Origin: Actinomycetes bacterium
Lineage (GTDB): Bacteria; Actinomycetota; Acidimicrobiia; Acidimicrobiales; RAAP-2
Assembly: GCA_021837305.1 (NCBI GenBank)
Contig: JAKBGV010000004.1
Location: forward strand, 1 to 58,258
DNA length: 58,258 nucleotides
Reading direction: 5' to 3'
Part shown: in pieces, positions 25,777-36,030 of the stretch
Position numbering within the stretch: the stretch's first letter is position 1
Layout: every line of letters begins with the position of its first letter
Notes under the pieces: generated by a model
What the model saw: the letters and a program-made list of their open reading frames with translations, nothing else
Told to the model about the DNA's origin: nothing
Databases searched by the model: none
Position numbers and translations under genes: made by a program

Positions 25777-27954
25777 ATGAAATCGCTCGCGCGCCTCACG
25801 GTGCGTCGCCGGTGGTACGTCCTCAGCGTATGGGTCGTGCTCATCGTCGCCATCAACCTCCTCGCCCACAGTGAGGGCTCGGCCTACGCCAACGCCTTCA
25901 GTCTGCCCGGCACCAACTCGACCCACGCGGTGGAGCTGCTCGCGAAGATCCCCGCCAAGTCGGGCGACGTCGACCAGATCGTCCTCCAGGCCCGCTCGGG
26001 CACCCTCGACCAGCAGCGCGCGCGGATCGACGCGATGCTCGCCAAGGTCGCCCGCCTGCCCGACGTGGCGAGCGTCGTCTCCCCCTTCTGCCCGTCGTCC
26101 GCGCCCTGTCCCGGCGCCCTGCAGATCGACCGCCAGCGCACCATCGCCTACGCCGTCGTGAACTTCAGCCAGCAGGCCTTCCGACTTCCCCTCGCCGACA
26201 TCCGCGCCGTCGAGACGGTCGGCGCCTCGATCCGTTCGGCGAGCCTCAACGTCCAGTTCGGTGGCAACGCCTTCGGTCAGCTCGACGCGCCCACCGGCAG
26301 CCCCGGCGAGATCTTCGGACTCCTCGCGACGGCGCTGATCCTGCTCTTCGCATTCGGCTCCTTCCTCGCGATGCTGCTGCCCCTCGGCGTGGCGCTCTTC
26401 GCCATCGGCGTCGCCTCGGCGGCGACCACGCTGCTCAGTCACGTCATCAACATCGCCAACTTCGCGCCGATCCTCGGCTCCCTGATCGGCCTCGGCGTGG
26501 GCATCGACTACGCCCTGTTCATCGTCACGCGCGCCCGTCAGGGCCTCAAACGGGGCCTCAGCGTCGAGGAGTCGATCGTCACCGCGGTCAACACCTCGGG
26601 GCGCGCGGTGCTCTTCGCGGGCTCGACCGTGGTGATCGCGCTCGCCGGCATGCTGGTGCTGCGCCTGTCGTTCCTCAACGGCGTGGCGATCTCGGCCTCG
26701 ATCACGGTCGCGATCACCATGCTCGCCTCCCTCACCCTGCTGCCAGCCCTGCTCGGCTTCCAGAAGCACCGCGTCCTCGGGCGACGCGAGCGGCGGGCCC
26801 TCGCGGCCCACGGACCCGAACCGGTGGTTGTCGCCGGTCCCTGGCAGCGCTGGGCGCACTTCGTCTCGCGCCACCCGCGCGTGCTCACCCTGGCCGCGTT
26901 CGCCGTCATCGCCGTCGCGGCCGCCCCCTACTTCTCGTTGCACCTCGGCAGCTCGGACCAGGGGTCGAACCCCCCCTCGTCCACCACGCGCCAGGCCTAC
27001 GACCTGCTCGCGAAGGGTTTCGGCCCGGGCTTCAACGGACCGCTCGTGGTCGTGGGCGACCTTCGATCGTCCCGTGACGTCACGACGATGCGGGCCCTGG
27101 ACGCCTCCCTCGCCCACCGGCCCGACGTCGCGGCCGTGACCCCGCTCTTCGTGGCGAACCACGGCACCGTCGGCGTGATCACCGTCGTGCCGAAGTCGAG
27201 CCCGCAGGCGACGGCCACCAACACGCTGATCAACACCCTGCGAAATGACTACATCCCGCGCGCGACCGCCTCGACGCACACCGCCATCTACGTCGGGGGC
27301 CTCACCGCCGTCTTCGCCGACTTCGCGACCGTGCTCGGCAGCAAGATCCCGCTCTTCATCGGGGTGATCGTGCTGCTCGGCTGTCTGTTGCTGATGGTGG
27401 CCTTCCGCAGCGTGCTGGTGCCGCTCGTCGCCGCGGCGATGAACCTGCTCGCCGCGGGGGCCTCCTTCGGGCTCGTCGTCGCGGTCTTCCAGTGGGGTTG
27501 GGGCAGCACCCTGATCGGCGCGGGCACCGGGCCGATCGAGTCGTTCCTGCCGATCATCATGATCGCCATCCTCTTCGGTCTCTCGATGGACTACCAGGTC
27601 TTCCTCGTCTCGCGCATGCACGAGGAGTGGCTCAACACCGGGGACAACGAGGAGGCCATCGTGCGCGGCCAGGCCAACACCGGGCGCGTGATCACCGCGG
27701 CCGCGCTGATCATGATCTCGGTCTTCCTCTCCTTCGCCTTCGGCGGCCAGCGCATCATCGCCGAGTTCGGCGTGGGACTCGGCGGAGCGGTCCTGATGGA
27801 CGCCTTCATCCTGCGCACCGTGCTCGTACCGAGCCTCATGCACTTCATCGGACGGGCCAACTGGTGGATGCCGCGCTGGCTCGACCGGATCGTGCCGCAC
27901 GTCGCCGTCGAGGCGACCGAGGACGAGCTGGCCGTGGACCCGTCGGTGGCCTAA
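25777..27954 (+). CDS. MmpL/RND-family membrane transporter
   Basis: A 725-residue inner-membrane protein with the RND layout: TM1 near residue 15-32, a large extracytoplasmic loop, a five-helix bundle (about 178-330) with GLGVGIDYALF, then a second half with a loop and bundle containing GLSMDYQVFLVSRM. These aspartate/tyrosine motifs drive proton-coupled export of lipids or drugs in MmpL proteins. The cargo is unknown. A TetR-type regulator is encoded convergently and overlaps by four bases, a frequent partnership. Confidence 0.92.
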   Translation: MKSLARLTVRRRWYVLSVWVVLIVAINLLAHSEGSAYANAFSLPGTNSTHAVELLAKIPAKSGDVDQIVLQARSGTLDQQRARIDAMLAKVARLPDVASVVSPFCPSSAPCPGALQIDRQRTIAYAVVNFSQQAFRLPLADIRAVETVGASIRSASLNVQFGGNAFGQLDAPTGSPGEIFGLLATALILLFAFGSFLAMLLPLGVALFAIGVASAATTLLSHVINIANFAPILGSLIGLGVGIDYALFIVTRARQGLKRGLSVEESIVTAVNTSGRAVLFAGSTVVIALAGMLVLRLSFLNGVAISASITVAITMLASLTLLPALLGFQKHRVLGRRERRALAAHGPEPVVVAGPWQRWAHFVSRHPRVLTLAAFAVIAVAAAPYFSLHLGSSDQGSNPPSSTTRQAYDLLAKGFGPGFNGPLVVVGDLRSSRDVTTMRALDASLAHRPDVAAVTPLFVANHGTVGVITVVPKSSPQATATNTLINTLRNDYIPRATASTHTAIYVGGLTAVFADFATVLGSKIPLFIGVIVLLGCLLLMVAFRSVLVPLVAAAMNLLAAGASFGLVVAVFQWGWGSTLIGAGTGPIESFLPIIMIAILFGLSMDYQVFLVSRMHEEWLNTGDNEEAIVRGQANTGRVITAAALIMISVFLSFAFGGQRIIAEFGVGLGGAVLMDAFILRTVLVPSLMHFIGRANWWMPRWLDRIVPHVAVEATEDELAVDPSVA

Positions 27955-28562
27955 CGCGACACGTGACCGCGAAGCACGCCGAGGCAGAAATCGCTCACGG
28001 CGGCGCTGTCGACGTCGAGACCGGACCGATGCGGGATGACGGCCTGGCCGATTGAGGCCGCCCAGAAGATCGCGACCAGCAGTCCCGAGTCATAGGTGTC
28101 GTCGAGCCAACCGAGCGCTCGCGCGTCAGAGAGCACCGACACCCAGCGCGCATACTGCGCGTCGAGCATGTCCCGGAACGCCTGACGGGTGCGCGCGTCG
28201 GCCCACACGTCGATCAGCAGGTTCATAATGGCGACCTGTTCGCCGGCGCCGCCGAGCGTCCAAGCCTGCTCGATGTCGGCGCGCAGGGCCTCGCCGAAGG
28301 CCGCCTCGTCACGTTCGATGATGGCGGTGACCGCGCGGGAGAAGTGGTCACGCAGACCGGCGGTCATCTCGAAGTAGTTGGCGAGCTGGGCCTCGGCGAT
28401 GACCTGCTCACGCGAGGTGAAGTGGTAGTAGATCGTCGGCACGCCGACGTCGGCCCGGCGTGCGAGGTCCGAGATGTGGAAGCCCGCCGACCCCACCTCG
28501 CGCACCAACTCAGCCGCCACCTCGACGATGTGTGACTTGGTCAGCGACACCCGTTGAATCAT
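27951..28562 (-). CDS. TetR-family transcriptional regulator
   Basis: A 203-residue regulator with an N-terminal helix-turn-helix (about 8-52: DLARRADVGVPTIYYHFTSRE is the recognition region, quoted in part) and an all-helical ligand domain. It likely represses a transporter or its own gene. The convergent mmpL-like gene, whose stop is interlocked with its own (CTAA), is the obvious candidate target, but I found no palindrome at the mmpL promoter that would prove it. ATG start; 106 bases without a gene separate it from the oxidoreductase upstream. Confidence 0.88.
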   Translation of the reverse strand: MIQRVSLTKSHIVEVAAELVREVGSAGFHISDLARRADVGVPTIYYHFTSREQVIAEAQLANYFEMTAGLRDHFSRAVTAIIERDEAAFGEALRADIEQAWTLGGAGEQVAIMNLLIDVWADARTRQAFRDMLDAQYARWVSVLSDARALGWLDDTYDSGLLVAIFWAASIGQAVIPHRSGLDVDSAAVSDFCLGVLRGHVSR

Positions 28563-28668
28563 GTCCGTCCTCGAGTATCCTCACGGTCCACCCGCCGGAA
28601 TCACGACAATACGCCACGTCGAGCCAGAAACCCTCGTTCGGGCTACGAAGGTCGTTTCGAAATGACAT

Positions 28669-29904
28669 TCAGTCCCGTGACACCGACCCGATCACCGCCC
28701 GGTGGAGCACGGCTTCGGCGGCGCGTCGGCCACTCACGAGCGCGCCCTGGATCGAGGGCGTCTGGAGGTAGTCGCCGGCGAGCACCACGTCACCCCACAC
28801 CGAGGGACGAGACAACGACAACGGCGCCGGTGCCTCGACGAGCGCCCGGGACACGGCCGACGTCGCGACGACCTCGACGTCGGCCACCGATAGTCCGTAG
28901 AGCCGCGCGATCGTCTCGCGCACCGACGTATCGCTCGTATCCTCGGCGACGCCGGTCGCGGCGGCGGCGACGAGTGAGTGACCGGGCCGGGCTCGCTCGG
29001 GGGCCACCGCACTGACGTCGAGCGCCGAGGCGAGCTGACCGGCGCCGCGCACGAGTCGCAGCACCGCGCCGTCCTCGAGCCGAGGCGTCGCGAGCCACCA
29101 GGTCGTCTGTGCGCGCCAACGCACGGGAGGGACCCCGACGAGCTCGCGTGCACTAGACGCGTCAGTCGCGACGATGACCCGGCGTGCGCGGTAGGTCTCT
29201 CTCGACGTCGTGACCGAGGTCGCATCGATCGCCGTCGCCGCCTCGCCGAGTCGAAACGTGGTGTCACCGAGTCGGGCCGCGAGCGCCGCGGGCAACGCCG
29301 CCACACCCGTCGGGTACGTCCCGGGGCGCCCGCGCACAAAACTGCGCAGCAGCAGTTGGGTGTAGCGCCACGACGTCTCGAGCTCGTCGTCGAGCAGCGC
29401 GCCGCGTAGGAACGGTCGCACGATCTCCTCGACGAAACCGGTCGAGAGCCCGTAGCGCGCGAGTGCGGCCCGCGTGGACTCGTCCCGTCGCCGTCGGATC
29501 GCCGACACCGGCTCGACGGCGGCGCGCAGGCTGAGTCCCGCGAAGCGCGCGAGGTCGAGCCGGGAGACTTCGCGCGAGCCCAGCGCGTCACGCCACGACG
29601 CACGCGGGTCCGCGAGCGTGAGGATGCGCTCCGTGTCGTGGTCGACGTAGCGAACGATCGCGGGGAATGGCCGCAGGTCGGTGTCTCCCCCGACGCCGGT
29701 CGCGACCAGTTCGGGGTAGGCGGGGTTCACGAGTTGGAAGCCCTCGTCAAGCACGTAGCCATCGACCGTGACGCTGGCGAGGCGCCCCCCGATCACCGGA
29801 GCACGTTCGAGCACCAGCACCGACCGGCCATTCGCGTTCAGCACCTGGGCCGCGCGCAATCCGGCGAGGCCCGCGCCGACCACGATGACGTCAACTGGCT
29901 CCAC
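28669..29904 (-). CDS. FAD-dependent amine-oxidase/phytoene-desaturase-like protein
   Basis: A 411-residue flavoprotein. The FAD-binding Rossmann motif is VIVVGAGLAGLRAAQ (7-21), followed by LERAPVIGGRLAS (the RxGGR-like motif) and VLDEGFQLVN; the C-terminal FAD motif is VVLAGDYLQTPSIQGALVSG. The overall pattern is that of protoporphyrinogen oxidase / carotenoid desaturase relatives; no substrate can be named. GTG start 20 bases after the groEL terminator hairpin, with TAGCGT 9 bases upstream that may serve as a leaderless -10. Confidence 0.84.
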   Translation of the reverse strand: MEPVDVIVVGAGLAGLRAAQVLNANGRSVLVLERAPVIGGRLASVTVDGYVLDEGFQLVNPAYPELVATGVGGDTDLRPFPAIVRYVDHDTERILTLADPRASWRDALGSREVSRLDLARFAGLSLRAAVEPVSAIRRRRDESTRAALARYGLSTGFVEEIVRPFLRGALLDDELETSWRYTQLLLRSFVRGRPGTYPTGVAALPAALAARLGDTTFRLGEAATAIDATSVTTSRETYRARRVIVATDASSARELVGVPPVRWRAQTTWWLATPRLEDGAVLRLVRGAGQLASALDVSAVAPERARPGHSLVAAAATGVAEDTSDTSVRETIARLYGLSVADVEVVATSAVSRALVEAPAPLSLSRPSVWGDVVLAGDYLQTPSIQGALVSGRRAAEAVLHRAVIGSVSRD

Positions 29905-29924
29905 GAACTAGGCACGCTACCAAG

Positions 29925-29965
29925 CAACGACGAGAGCCGGGCCCAGGGCCCGGCTCTCGTCGTTG
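29925..29965 (-). terminator. Terminator hairpin of groES-groEL
   Basis: Perfect 20-bp arms around a single A: the left arm begins CAACGACGAGAG and ends GGGCCC, and the right arm is its exact reverse complement. It lies 19 bases past the groEL stop and ahead of the next leftward gene. No T-tract follows. Very stable stem, so an intrinsic U-less terminator is likely. Confidence 0.75.
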
Positions 29966-29984
29966 AATCGCGATTCGCGACTCG

Positions 29985-31622
<1,638 letters not shown>

Positions 31623-31916
31623 CTACTTGGTGATCGTCGCGAGGACGTCGCGGCTCGAGAGGATCAACAGGTCCTCGCCGTCGACGGCGATCTCGGTCCC
31701 GCCGTACTTCGAGTAGACGACGGTGTCGCCGACGGCGACGCCGGTGGGGATCAACTCACCCGACGACTCGGCGCGACGCCCCGGTCCGACGGCGAGCACT
31801 TCACCCTGCTGGGGCTTCTCCTTGGCGGTGTCGGGGATGACGAGGCCGGACGCCGTGGTGGCCTCGGCGACGTTCGGCCGGACGACGATCCGGTCCTCGA
31901 GGGGGTTGAGCTTCAT
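31623..31916 (-). CDS. groES: 10-kDa co-chaperonin GroES
   Basis: A 97-residue lid of the GroEL chamber: [10 protein letters not shown] at the start, the mobile loop [21 protein letters not shown] region, and [13 protein letters not shown] near the end. The ATG at 31916 has AGGAGG 7 bases upstream; the frame is open for nine more codons but they overlap the operator. First gene of groES-groEL. Confidence 0.98.
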   Translation of the reverse strand: MKLNPLEDRIVVRPNVAEATTASGLVIPDTAKEKPQQGEVLAVGPGRRAESSGELIPTGVAVGDTVVYSKYGGTEIAVDGEDLLILSSRDVLATITK

Positions 31917-31936
31917 GGTGACTGCCTCCTGTGCGT

Positions 31937-31963
31937 CTAGCACTCGAATAGTGCGACTGCCAA
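31937..31963 (-). promoter_or_regulatory. CIRCE operator, start-proximal copy
   Basis: On the minus strand TTGGCAGTC-N9-GAGTGCTAG; the HrcA operator consensus is TTAGCACTC-N9-GAGTGCTAA, so 7 of 9 and 8 of 9 positions match. It lies 20 bases upstream of the groES ATG and within the predicted start region of the mRNA. Heat-shock repression by HrcA is inferred; hrcA itself is not in the window. Confidence 0.85.
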
Positions 31964-31991
31964 TTTAGCAGACGAAGTCGCCGAGTGCCAA
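31962..31991 (-). promoter_or_regulatory. groES-groEL promoter
   Basis: On the minus strand TTGGCA (-35, 31991-31986), 18 bases, TAAATT (-10, 31967-31962) with an extended TGC before it. The elements lie inside the distal CIRCE copy, so a bound repressor would block RNA polymerase directly. Confidence 0.6.
31965..31991 (-). promoter_or_regulatory. CIRCE operator, distal copy
   Basis: On the minus strand TTGGCACTC-N9-GTCTGCTAA, matching 8 of 9 and 7 of 9 consensus positions. It is separated from the proximal copy by a single base, so the two form a tandem. It overlaps the predicted -35 and -10. Confidence 0.75.
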
Positions 31992-32035
31992 CCTGTTCGC
32001 AGACCAGGTCGTAGAGTCGCGAGGGGGAGGAATCG

Positions 32036-33265
32036 ATGGCGACGGAGACCGCGGAGCCCAACGACGGGCTGAGCGGCGCCCAGCGCCGCGACGTCGCGCT
32101 GCTCGCCATCTTTCGGGGCATCTCCTTTCTCGGCGACGGCCTGGCGCTGGTGGCGCTCTACCTGCGCGTCGCGCCTGAGGGCCACGCCTGGGCCGTGGCC
32201 GCGCTCGGGATCGCCGCCATGGCCCCGGTGGCGCTGCTCGCCCCGCTCGCCGGCCACGTCGTGGACCGCGTGCGCGCCAAGCCGCTCCTGGTCACGCTCG
32301 GCCTGGTCGAGGCCCTCGTGAGTGTCGGGCTCGGCTACTGGCACGCCCTACCCACGACCATCGCGCTCGTCGTGGTGCTCAACGTCTCGATCTCGTTCTC
32401 CATGCCCGGCTACTCGGCGTTGCTGCCGGCGATCGTGGGCGACGAGCACATCAACCGCGCGACCGGGACCCTCCAGGCCGCCCAGGGGCTCGCCTTCGTC
32501 GCCGGACCGATGCTCGGGGGTCTGCTCGTGGGCTGGACCGGTCAGAGCGTGCCGCTCTACGTGGACGCGGTCAGCTTCGCCCTCGGCACGCTCGGCACGG
32601 CCCTGCTCTCGGCCGACCGGCGTCCGACCCCCCACGCCGAGGGCGCGGACCGCCGCATGACCGCGGGGCTGCGCCACGTCTTCTCCGACGCCGTGTTGGC
32701 ACCGGTCGTGCTCGACTTCTTCGTCTTCCTGCTGGCGCTCGGCATGGTGAACGTCGCCGAGGTCTTCTTCGTCATCAAGACCCTGCACGGCACGCCCCTC
32801 GACTACGGCGCCCTCGGCGCGGCCTTCAGCGTCGGCACGATCGTGGGCGCCCTCGTCGGGCGACGGCTGAGCCAGGACCTCTACGCGATGACCCGCCTGC
32901 TGCTCGGCAACGTCGTCGCGGCCGGGCTCAGCGTCACCGCGGTCAGCTTCGTCTCCTCCGTCGCCCAGATCTACCCCCTCATCCTCGTCGCCGGGGTGAC
33001 CGTCGGGGTCATCAACGTCATCGCCATGTCGCTCATGACGCTGCGCACGGCCGAAGCCCTGCGCGGGCGGACTTTCGCGGCGCTGAACGCGGTCACCCAG
33101 AGCGCCCAGGTCGGGGCCTACCTCCTCGGCGGCCTGGCGCTGAGCGCCTACACGCCGCGCGCCGTCTACCGGTTCGGCGGGGCCGCCGCGACGGTGGCGG
33201 CGATCGTCTTCGGGCTGCTCGCGCTGCGCGGGGCGGCGCGGCTGCGCGACGCCGAGGTCGCCTAG
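32036..33265 (+). CDS. MFS transporter
   Basis: A 409-residue membrane protein with about 12 TM helices of the MFS_3 (EntS-like) exporter group. It has an LFRGISFLGDGLALVAL-type first helix (here IFRGISFLGDG), the loop motif HVVDRVRAKPLL between helices 2 and 3, and PGYSALLPAIVGDEHINRATG typical of the group. The substrate is unknown. The start has a strong GGGGGAGGA. It is divergent from groES, and its stop is interlocked with that of pdxH (CTAG). Confidence 0.88.
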   Translation: MATETAEPNDGLSGAQRRDVALLAIFRGISFLGDGLALVALYLRVAPEGHAWAVAALGIAAMAPVALLAPLAGHVVDRVRAKPLLVTLGLVEALVSVGLGYWHALPTTIALVVVLNVSISFSMPGYSALLPAIVGDEHINRATGTLQAAQGLAFVAGPMLGGLLVGWTGQSVPLYVDAVSFALGTLGTALLSADRRPTPHAEGADRRMTAGLRHVFSDAVLAPVVLDFFVFLLALGMVNVAEVFFVIKTLHGTPLDYGALGAAFSVGTIVGALVGRRLSQDLYAMTRLLLGNVVAAGLSVTAVSFVSSVAQIYPLILVAGVTVGVINVIAMSLMTLRTAEALRGRTFAALNAVTQSAQVGAYLLGGLALSAYTPRAVYRFGGAAATVAAIVFGLLALRGAARLRDAEVA

Positions 33266-33867
33266 GGGTAGTGGCGTTCGATCCGCCAGGTCCCGCCCGC
33301 CCTCGTGTACCACACGCGGTCGTGCAGGCGGTCGGCGCGCTGCTGGAAGAACTCGACGAAGGTCGGGGTGAGCCGGTGGCCGCCCCAGTTGGCCGGGCGC
33401 GGCACGTCGCGACCCGCGTAGTGCGCCTCGAGGGACGCCACGCGCGCCTCGAGCTCGGCGCGACTCGCGAGCGGCTCGCTCTGGCGGCTCGCGTGGGCGC
33501 CGATCTGGTGGCCCCGGGGCCGGCGGGCGAAGTAGTCGTCGGACTCCTCGTCGCTCATCAGCGTGACCGGGCCCTCGAAGCGGACCTGGCGCCCGAGGGG
33601 CTCGCAGTACCACAGGACCGCGGCGACGGGGTTCGCCGCGAGCTGGCGGCCCTTCACGCTCTCGTAGTTCGTGTACCAGCCGATCGAGTGCGCGTCGCGG
33701 TGGCGAAGCAGGACCATGCGCGCGCTCGGCGCGCCGTCGGGCGTCGCGGTCACGAGGGCCACCGCCTCGTGGTCCACCATGACCGCTCCCTCGTCGAACC
33801 AGCGGGCGAACTGGACCATCGGGTCCGGGTCGCAGTCCTCGACGTGCAGCGGGTCCCAGCGCGCCAT
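33262..33867 (-). CDS. pdxH: Pyridoxamine 5'-phosphate oxidase
   Basis: A 201-residue FMN enzyme that oxidises pyridoxine or pyridoxamine phosphate to PLP. Family motifs: PSARMVLLRHRD, YTNYESVKGRQLAANP, VRFEGPVTLM, SRQSEPLASR and the closing WRIERHYP-type end (here TWRIERHYP), close to the classical RLxP terminus. The ATG shares one base with the tsaD stop (TGATG), which sets the start. PLP supply is relevant to the Alr enzyme encoded in the same leftward set. Confidence 0.94.
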   Translation of the reverse strand: MARWDPLHVEDCDPDPMVQFARWFDEGAVMVDHEAVALVTATPDGAPSARMVLLRHRDAHSIGWYTNYESVKGRQLAANPVAAVLWYCEPLGRQVRFEGPVTLMSDEESDDYFARRPRGHQIGAHASRQSEPLASRAELEARVASLEAHYAGRDVPRPANWGGHRLTPTFVEFFQQRADRLHDRVWYTRAGGTWRIERHYP

Positions 33868-34874
33868 CACGAGACGTCCGCGAGTGACCAGTTGGGGTCG
33901 GCCGAGGCGTGAAGGGCGCTCGTCGCGCCGCGCGCGAGGTGCGACAGCCCGGCCGCCGCGATCATGGCCGCGTTGTCGGTGCACATGGCGAGGCTCGGCA
34001 CGTGGGCGACGACCCCGAACTGCGCCGCGAGGTCGGTGACGGCCGCGCGCAGCGCCGAGTTGGCCGCGACCCCGCCGGCGATCGCGACGCCGGCCACGTC
34101 GTAGCGTTCGAGCGCGCGGCGCAGCTTTCGGGTGAGCTGTTCGACCGCGGCGCGCTGGAAGGCGGCGGCGATGTCGGCGTGGGCGAGGTCGGGCCGCTTC
34201 TCGCCGGCGCGCACCACGGCCGACTTCAGCCCCGAGAAGGAGAAGTCGAGGTCGTCGCCGGTCATCGAGACCGGCAGGACGAGCGAGGACGCGTCGCCCT
34301 CGCCGGCCAGGCGGTCGATGGGCGGCCCGCCCGGGTAGCCGAGGCCGAGCCAGCGCGCGACCTTGTCGTAGGCCTCGCCGGCGGCGTCGTCGATCGTCTC
34401 GCCGATGACCTCGTGCTCACCGGGGGCCGTTTGGTGGACGAGCATCGTGTGTCCGCCCGAGACGAGCAGGGTCAGCACCGGCCAGGCGAGGTCGGGCGTC
34501 TCGAGCAGCGGGGCGAAGAGGTGGCCCTCGAGGTGGTTCACCGCCACGAGCGGCACGTCCCAGCTGAGCGCGTAGGCCTTCGCCGCCGCGAGGCCGACGA
34601 GCAGCGAGCCGATGAGCCCCGGCCCCGCGGTCACCGCCACGGCGTCGATGGCGGGGTGGGCCACGTCGAGACCGGCCGACTCGAGCGCGGCGCGCACGAC
34701 CGGGACGATCGTGGTCACGTGGGCCCGGCCGGCGAGCTCGGGCACGACGCCGCCGAAGTGGTGGTGCTCTGCGATGGAGGACTCCACGACCGAGCTGTGC
34801 ACGCGCCAGCGGTCGTCCACGACCGCCGCCGCGGTCTCGTCGCAACTCGTCTCGATGCCCAGCACGACGCTCAC
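33867..34874 (-). CDS. tsaD: tRNA N6-threonylcarbamoyladenosine transferase subunit TsaD
   Basis: A 335-residue ASKHA-fold protein that transfers threonylcarbamoyl to A37 of ANN-decoding tRNAs. Starts VLGIETSCDETAAA; metal-binding His in AGRAHVTTI; GPGLIGSLLVG; NHLEGHL; LLVSGGHT; and IAGGVAANSALR. The GTG overlaps the rimI stop (GTGA); the frame is open upstream, but only this start gives the family N-terminus. It acts with TsaB and TsaE from the same operon. Confidence 0.97.
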   Translation of the reverse strand: MSVVLGIETSCDETAAAVVDDRWRVHSSVVESSIAEHHHFGGVVPELAGRAHVTTIVPVVRAALESAGLDVAHPAIDAVAVTAGPGLIGSLLVGLAAAKAYALSWDVPLVAVNHLEGHLFAPLLETPDLAWPVLTLLVSGGHTMLVHQTAPGEHEVIGETIDDAAGEAYDKVARWLGLGYPGGPPIDRLAGEGDASSLVLPVSMTGDDLDFSFSGLKSAVVRAGEKRPDLAHADIAAAFQRAAVEQLTRKLRRALERYDVAGVAIAGGVAANSALRAAVTDLAAQFGVVAHVPSLAMCTDNAAMIAAAGLSHLARGATSALHASADPNWSLADVS

Positions 34875-35365
34875 GACTCCAGCGTAGGTCCGATCCCCCC
34901 CGGCGCCACCAGGTCGGCCCAGAGCACGAGGGCGTCCTCGTGGGTCTTCTCGTAGTAGTTCTTGCGCACGCCCACCGGCGCGAAGCCGTAGCGCGCGTAG
35001 AGGGCCTGGGCGCGGGTGTTGGAGACCGCGACCTCGAGGGTGGCGCGCGTGACGCCTCGCGCGGCCGCGTCGGCCCAGGCCTCGTCGAGCAGCGACGTCG
35101 CCACCCCGCGGCCCTCGGCGCCGGGACGCACCCCGATGGTGTTCACGTGCAGCTCGTCGAGCACGAACATCACGCCGAGGTAGCCGAGCACGACGCCGCC
35201 CTCGACGGCGACCGTGTACCGGCGCGTGGCGACGTTGCCGAGCTCGTCGAGCAGCATCCCGCGCGACCACGGCTCGGGGAACTGCGCCTCCTCGATCTCG
35301 AGCAGCGCCGGAACGTCACGGCGCTCGGCGAGACGGATCGTCCAGGTCTCTGGCCGCTCGCTCAT
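34871..35365 (-). CDS. rimI: Ribosomal protein bS18-alanine N-acetyltransferase (RimI-like)
   Basis: A 164-residue GNAT acetyltransferase. The acetyl-CoA loop is RPGAEGRGVATSLL and the C-terminal strand LEVAVSNTRAQALYARYGF is typical of RimI, with GVRKNYY after it. It is placed between tsaB and tsaD, the usual actinobacterial arrangement, and overlaps both by four bases. The substrate (S18 or other N-termini) is inferred from the family. Confidence 0.9.
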   Translation of the reverse strand: MSERPETWTIRLAERRDVPALLEIEEAQFPEPWSRGMLLDELGNVATRRYTVAVEGGVVLGYLGVMFVLDELHVNTIGVRPGAEGRGVATSLLDEAWADAAARGVTRATLEVAVSNTRAQALYARYGFAPVGVRKNYYEKTHEDALVLWADLVAPGGIGPTLES

Positions 35366-36030
35366 CTGGCGTCGCGCGTGACGAAGTTGGCGACCGCGTC
35401 CGCCTCGCGCAGGTAGAGCGGCGCGACCGGACCCGGCTCGCGCAAAGCGAGCGAGAGCGCCGCGAGGGTCGGTGGCACGCCGAGCGGGTGCAGCGTGCCG
35501 TTGGGCACGGCCGCGAAGTCGCGCTCGTAGCGCGTCACCCCGTCGCCACAGAAGGTCACGGGGACACCGTTGGTCGCCCAGGCGATGACCACGTCACGCG
35601 GGCGTTCGACCGCCGGCTCGCTCGCGGCCGTGACCTCGTCGGTGAGCTCGAAGCTCTGGGTGAAGACCTCACCGCGCCGTCCGTCCACGACGCCGACGAG
35701 GCGTCCGCGCACGCCCGCCTCGTGCGCGCCGTGGGCGAGCACCTCGAGTGAGGTCACCCCGACGAGACCCGCCCCCGTCGCGTCAGCCAGGGCGAAGGCC
35801 GTCGCGAGCCCGACGCGCAGGCCCGTGAAGAGGCCCGGGCCGCGGTCCACCACGATCGTCTCGAGGTCGCCCGCGCGAAGGCCGAAGTCCGCGAGCAGCG
35901 CCGCGATGCCCGGCGCGAGCACCTCGACGTGGCGCCGGTCCGACGCGAGCAGGCGCGCCTCGGACCGGTCCCCGTCGAGGAGTCCGATCGCGCAGGCCGT
36001 CGTCGCGGTCTCGATGGCGAGGGCCCTCAC
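35362..36030 (-). CDS. tsaB: t6A scaffold protein TsaB
   Basis: A 222-residue ASKHA relative of TsaD that holds the t6A complex together. It starts RALAIETATTACAIGLL and contains VDRGPGLFTGLRVGLATAFALA and the VDGRRGEVFTQ motif. The GTG start overlaps the tsaE stop; upstream in-frame codons belong to a different reading of tsaE. The C-terminus PLYLREADAV is typical. Confidence 0.95.
   Translation of the reverse strand: MRALAIETATTACAIGLLDGDRSEARLLASDRRHVEVLAPGIAALLADFGLRAGDLETIVVDRGPGLFTGLRVGLATAFALADATGAGLVGVTSLEVLAHGAHEAGVRGRLVGVVDGRRGEVFTQSFELTDEVTAASEPAVERPRDVVIAWATNGVPVTFCGDGVTRYERDFAAVPNGTLHPLGVPPTLAALSLALREPGPVAPLYLREADAVANFVTRDAR

Noticed and set aside
25702-27900. Very long minus-strand open frame that joins the NUDIX gene to the whole antisense strand of the mmpL-like gene
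   Set aside because: The translation opposite mmpL is low-complexity Arg/Asp/Gly/His-rich, as expected for the complement of a GC-rich gene, whereas the plus strand gives a complete RND transporter. Only the part up to 25701 is a gene.
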